A stretch of 8,714 bases of DNA from Deltaproteobacteria bacterium (lineage in GTDB: Bacteria > Desulfobacterota > Binatia > Binatales > Binataceae): positions 1 through 8,714 of the forward strand of contig PMOH01000067.1 in assembly GCA_003161515.1 (NCBI GenBank), given 5' to 3'. Below are positions 6,745 through 8,714 of this stretch, piece after piece; positions within the stretch are counted from its first letter, which is position 1, and each line of letters begins with the position of its first letter. The translations under genes and the position numbers were made by a program. The notes under the pieces were generated by a model. It saw only the letters and a program-made list of their open reading frames with translations, did no database searches and was not told where the DNA came from.

Positions 6745-8212
6745 CGCGATCCTCCTCGCCGTATGCGACGCACACCAGTTTCGGCTCGGTCCAGAACTCC
6801 ATGCTGAAGCGGCCGCCCTGTCTGCCGAGCCCGCTCATCTTCGCACCTCCAAACGGGACGCGCAGGTCGCGCAGAAAAAAACTGTTGACCCATACCATCC
6901 CGGTTTTGATCTTTTCAGCCACTCGAAGCGCGCGATCTACGTTTGAGGTCCAGACGTAAGCCGCGAGGCCGAATCGGGTCGCGTTGGCGCTCGCGATCGC
7001 TTGCTCTTCGTCGTCGAATCGTTCGACCGTCAGCACCGGTCCGAAGATTTCCTCGGAGACGGCGCGCGAGGTCGCATCGACGCCATCGAGGAGCGTCGGC
7101 GAGTAGTAGAATCCACGCCCATGTTCGGCGGGCATTTTTCCACCGGCCAGAATTTTCGCACCGTTGGCGACCGCCTCCGCGACGAATGAATGCACCCGCT
7201 CGCGATGCGCCCCGGATATCAGCGGGCCGTACTCGGTGCCGTCGGCAAGCGGGTCGCCAATCTTGAGCGTCGCGATCTCGCCAGCGAGCAGTTCGAGAAA
7301 ATTCGCAGCCACTCGGCTGTCGATCAGCAAGCGCGAGCCCGCCACGCACGACTGTCCCTGGCTGCGATAGATGGAGCGCGCGACACCTGCGGCGGTGCGT
7401 TTCAGATCCGCGTCGGCGAACACCAGATTCGGCGACTTGCCGCCAAGTTCGAGCGTGACGCGCTTGAGCGATTCGGCCGCCGACGCCATCACGCGACGCC
7501 CGGTCGCGACGCCGCCGGTAAACGCGATCGCGTCAACCCCGGGATGCGCGACGAGCGCGGCGCCCGCGTCGGCGAGACCGGGGATGATATTCAGCACGCC
7601 CGAGGGCAAACCTGCTTCGTTCGCAATCTCGCCGAGCGCGATCGAAGTCAGCGGCGCCAGCTCCGACGGCTTGAGCACGCAGGTATTTCCGGCCGCCAGG
7701 CACGGCCCGAGATTCCACGTCGCGAGCATCAGCGGCGAGTTCCACGGAATGACGATCGCGCCGACGCCGACCGGCGGCCGCTGCGTGACACTCATCAGTT
7801 TCAAGTCGCGGCCGAGAAATTTCGCGTCGCCGTCGGCGGCCTCGTGGGTCCAGGTCTGCGCGATGGACGCAAAAAATCGAAGGTTGCGCGCACTGCGTGC
7901 GACGTCGTGATTGACGCACTCCGAGACCGGCTTGCCAACGTCGCGCGCTTCGAGCATCCCGAGATCGCGCGCGCGTTTCTCGATTCCGTCCGCCAGCTTG
8001 TTCAGGATGCCGGCGCGCACGTCGGAACTCATCCGCGGCCAGGGTCCGCGATCGGCGGCTTCGCGCGCCGCATCGACCGCACGATTCACATCGTCGGTGC
8101 TGGCATTCGCGACTTGCGCGAGTTCTCGCTCGGTAGCCGGCTCGACGTCGGGGAAACGCGAAGACCCGGCCGCGTCGAGGTAGCGTCCCGCTATGAACAA
8201 TCTGGTTTCCAT
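6737..8212 (-). CDS. hpaE: 5-carboxymethyl-2-hydroxymuconate semialdehyde dehydrogenase (HpaE), aldehyde dehydrogenase superfamily
   Basis: HpaE oxidises the ring-cleavage semialdehyde made by HpaD to the dicarboxylate, using NAD+. From ATG 8212 the product is 491 aa, matching E. coli HpaE (~488), and begins METRLFIAGRYLDA, the usual family start. Key residues are Asn158 (IPWNSP), Lys181 (LKPSE), Glu255 (TLELGGKSPN) and the nucleophile Cys289 (SQGQSCVAGSR). EEIFGPV is at 387-393. FFLRDLRVPFGGAKMSGLGR (445-464) is close to the block typical of HpaE/HMSDH-type enzymes. The NAD-binding FTGGVATG (231-238) has Gly where Ser is common. In-frame ATGs upstream at 8251 and 8359 would add non-homologous residues; no start has a clear Shine-Dalgarno. 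It is the first gene of the catabolic run. Substrate assignment rests on the overlap with hpaD; a generic muconate-semialdehyde dehydrogenase is the alternative. Confidence 0.9.
   Translation of the reverse strand: METRLFIAGRYLDAAGSSRFPDVEPATERELAQVANASTDDVNRAVDAAREAADRGPWPRMSSDVRAGILNKLADGIEKRARDLGMLEARDVGKPVSECVNHDVARSARNLRFFASIAQTWTHEAADGDAKFLGRDLKLMSVTQRPPVGVGAIVIPWNSPLMLATWNLGPCLAAGNTCVLKPSELAPLTSIALGEIANEAGLPSGVLNIIPGLADAGAALVAHPGVDAIAFTGGVATGRRVMASAAESLKRVTLELGGKSPNLVFADADLKRTAAGVARSIYRSQGQSCVAGSRLLIDSRVAANFLELLAGEIATLKIGDPLADGTEYGPLISGAHRERVHSFVAEAVANGAKILAGGKMPAEHGRGFYYSPTLLDGVDATSRAVSEEIFGPVLTVERFDDEEQAIASANATRFGLAAYVWTSNVDRALRVAEKIKTGMVWVNSFFLRDLRVPFGGAKMSGLGRQGGRFSMEFWTEPKLVCVAYGEEDRDG
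6742..6757 (-). promoter_or_regulatory. strong ribosome binding site of hpaD
   Basis: GAGGAGG (6757-6751) lies 6 nt before the ATG at 6744 and inside the end of hpaE. It is the best Shine-Dalgarno in the window and settles the hpaD start. The overlap ATGGGTAA contains the hpaD start and the hpaE stop (TAA at 6739-6737). Confidence 0.85.
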
Positions 8213-8228
8213 GTCGATGATAGAAGAA

Positions 8229-8249
8229 GTTTCGCGGATTCGTTGAAAC
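8229..8249. promoter_or_regulatory. possible operator half-sites upstream of hpaE
   Basis: GTTTC (8229-8233) and GAAAC (8245-8249) form an inverted repeat with an 11-bp spacer, 16 bp before the hpaE start, in the divergent spacer. Short arms make chance likely. Its position suits a MarR- or TetR-type repressor site for the catabolic operon. No convincing hpaE -35/-10 pair was found in 8213-8349. Confidence 0.2.
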
Positions 8250-8290
8250 ATAGCAAAACCGCGCGCAAGTGGTATCTCCGCGACGCTTAC

Positions 8291-8319
8291 TTGACGGCGG
8301 ATCACAACGGCCCTAACCT
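8291..8319 (+). promoter_or_regulatory. sigma70-like promoter for the Lon-domain gene
   Basis: TTGACG (8291-8296, 5 of 6 to consensus), a 17-bp spacer, then TAACCT (8314-8319, 3 of 6). The expected start is near 8326, giving a leader of about 24 nt before the GTG at 8350. The -10 hexamer is identical to that proposed for bamD. Confidence 0.5.
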
Positions 8320-8349
8320 GACTGTCTAACGTTGGGCGCCGATTTAACC

Positions 8350-8714
8350 GTGGCTGCACTACCCACTATCATTCCAATCTTCCCGCTGCCGAATCTCGTG
8401 CTGTTCCCCGGCCTGAACGTGCCGCTGCATATTTTCGAGCCGCGCTATCGCGAGATGATCGGCGACGTCGCCAACGAGCATGCGATTATCGGGATGACGC
8501 TGCTCAAGGGCGACTGGGAAGCCGACTACAGGGCCTTCCCCGATATTTTCGAGATAGGATGCGCCGGCAAAATCGGCGGGCTGGTCAAGCTGGCCGACGG
8601 CCGCTACAACCTGGTGCTCGAGGGCATCGGTGAGTTCCGCATCGCCCGCGAGATTCGCGATCGTTCGTATCGGCAGGCGGCGGTGGCATGGTGTCCGGTG
8701 CGGCCCGACGCGCT
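8350..8714 (+). CDS. Lon N-terminal (LON substrate-binding) domain protein, partial (3' end outside window)
   Basis: The visible 121 codons from GTG 8350 hold the start of a LON/PUA-like substrate-binding domain. IPIFPLPNLVLFPG (8-21) is followed by VPLHIFEPRYREMI (24-37), the hallmark block of the family. Then come an IIGMTLL strand, EIGCAGKIGGLVKLADGRYN and LVLEGIGEFRI. Full-length Lon protease starts with a similar domain but usually has 'LPLRDVVVFP'. The FPLPNLVLFPG...HIFEPRY version is typical of short stand-alone Lon-N proteins (~200-220 aa) with no ATPase or protease domain, so I expect a small protein of unknown role in protein quality control. The upstream frame has a stop at 8314, and TTG 8332 is an alternative start. 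It is divergent from hpaE and probably not part of the pathway. Confidence 0.88.
   Translation, partial: MAALPTIIPIFPLPNLVLFPGLNVPLHIFEPRYREMIGDVANEHAIIGMTLLKGDWEADYRAFPDIFEIGCAGKIGGLVKLADGRYNLVLEGIGEFRIAREIRDRSYRQAAVAWCPVRPDA

Noticed and set aside
7190..8329. 379-codon plus-strand open frame opposite hpaE
   Set aside because: Composition bias (Arg-rich) and complete overlap with a well-supported aldehyde dehydrogenase.
6737..8359. 540-aa version of HpaE starting at 8359
   Set aside because: The extra 49 residues do not resemble the family. They would also cover the divergent promoter region, and length and N-terminal motif fit ATG 8212.
1..8714. tRNA, rRNA, CRISPR array, transposase or phage genes
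   Set aside because: Looked for on both strands; no cloverleaf, no regularly spaced direct repeats and no transposase/integrase motifs were seen.

Overview
The window is GC-rich chromosomal DNA of a Gram-negative bacterium. The evidence for Gram-negative is a BamD outer-membrane assembly lipoprotein at the left end. GC is about 70% in a sampled line of the aldehyde dehydrogenase gene. The mix of housekeeping genes and an aromatic-catabolic cluster would suit an uncultivated soil or sediment lineage (Desulfobacterota- or Binatota-like), but that assignment is a low-confidence inference. Almost everything is on the minus strand; only the gene at the right edge reads on the plus strand.

Left block (1-2260, minus strand): trmB, the tRNA m7G46 methyltransferase, followed by a bamD-like gene that runs off the left edge. 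The bamD product is much longer than usual. After the TPR-like domain it has a long Ala/Pro/Ser-rich linker and then a segment resembling an AMIN domain.

Middle spacer (2261-2566): two copies of a ~70-bp repeat in opposite orientation, separated by ~96 bp. They lie between the 3' end of the catabolic cluster and trmB and look like a dispersed intergenic repeat or MITE-like element.

Catabolic block (2567-8212, minus strand; order of transcription hpaE > hpaD > HEPN gene > DapA-family lyase > hpaB-like). Three genes match homoprotocatechuate (4-hydroxyphenylacetate) meta-cleavage: an HpaB-type flavin monooxygenase (ring hydroxylation), the class III extradiol dioxygenase HpaD (ring opening) and the semialdehyde dehydrogenase HpaE. 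The fourth is a class I (Schiff-base) aldolase/lyase of the DapA superfamily that lacks the arginine expected of true dihydrodipicolinate synthase. It could do the terminal retro-aldol step normally done by HpaI, or another lyase step. The genes are tightly packed (8-bp overlap, 18-bp gap, 121-bp gap, 1-bp gap). HpaC, HpaF, HpaG, HpaH and HpaI are not in the window.

The odd one out is the 268-aa gene between hpaD and the lyase gene. It has visibly lower GC, no catabolic signature, and a C-terminal RNxxxH motif typical of HEPN ribonucleases. It may be an inserted defence or toxin-like cargo gene.

Right edge: a divergent spacer with a good sigma70-like promoter (TTGACG-N17-TAACCT) drives a plus-strand gene encoding a Lon N-terminal (substrate-binding) domain protein, cut by the window end.
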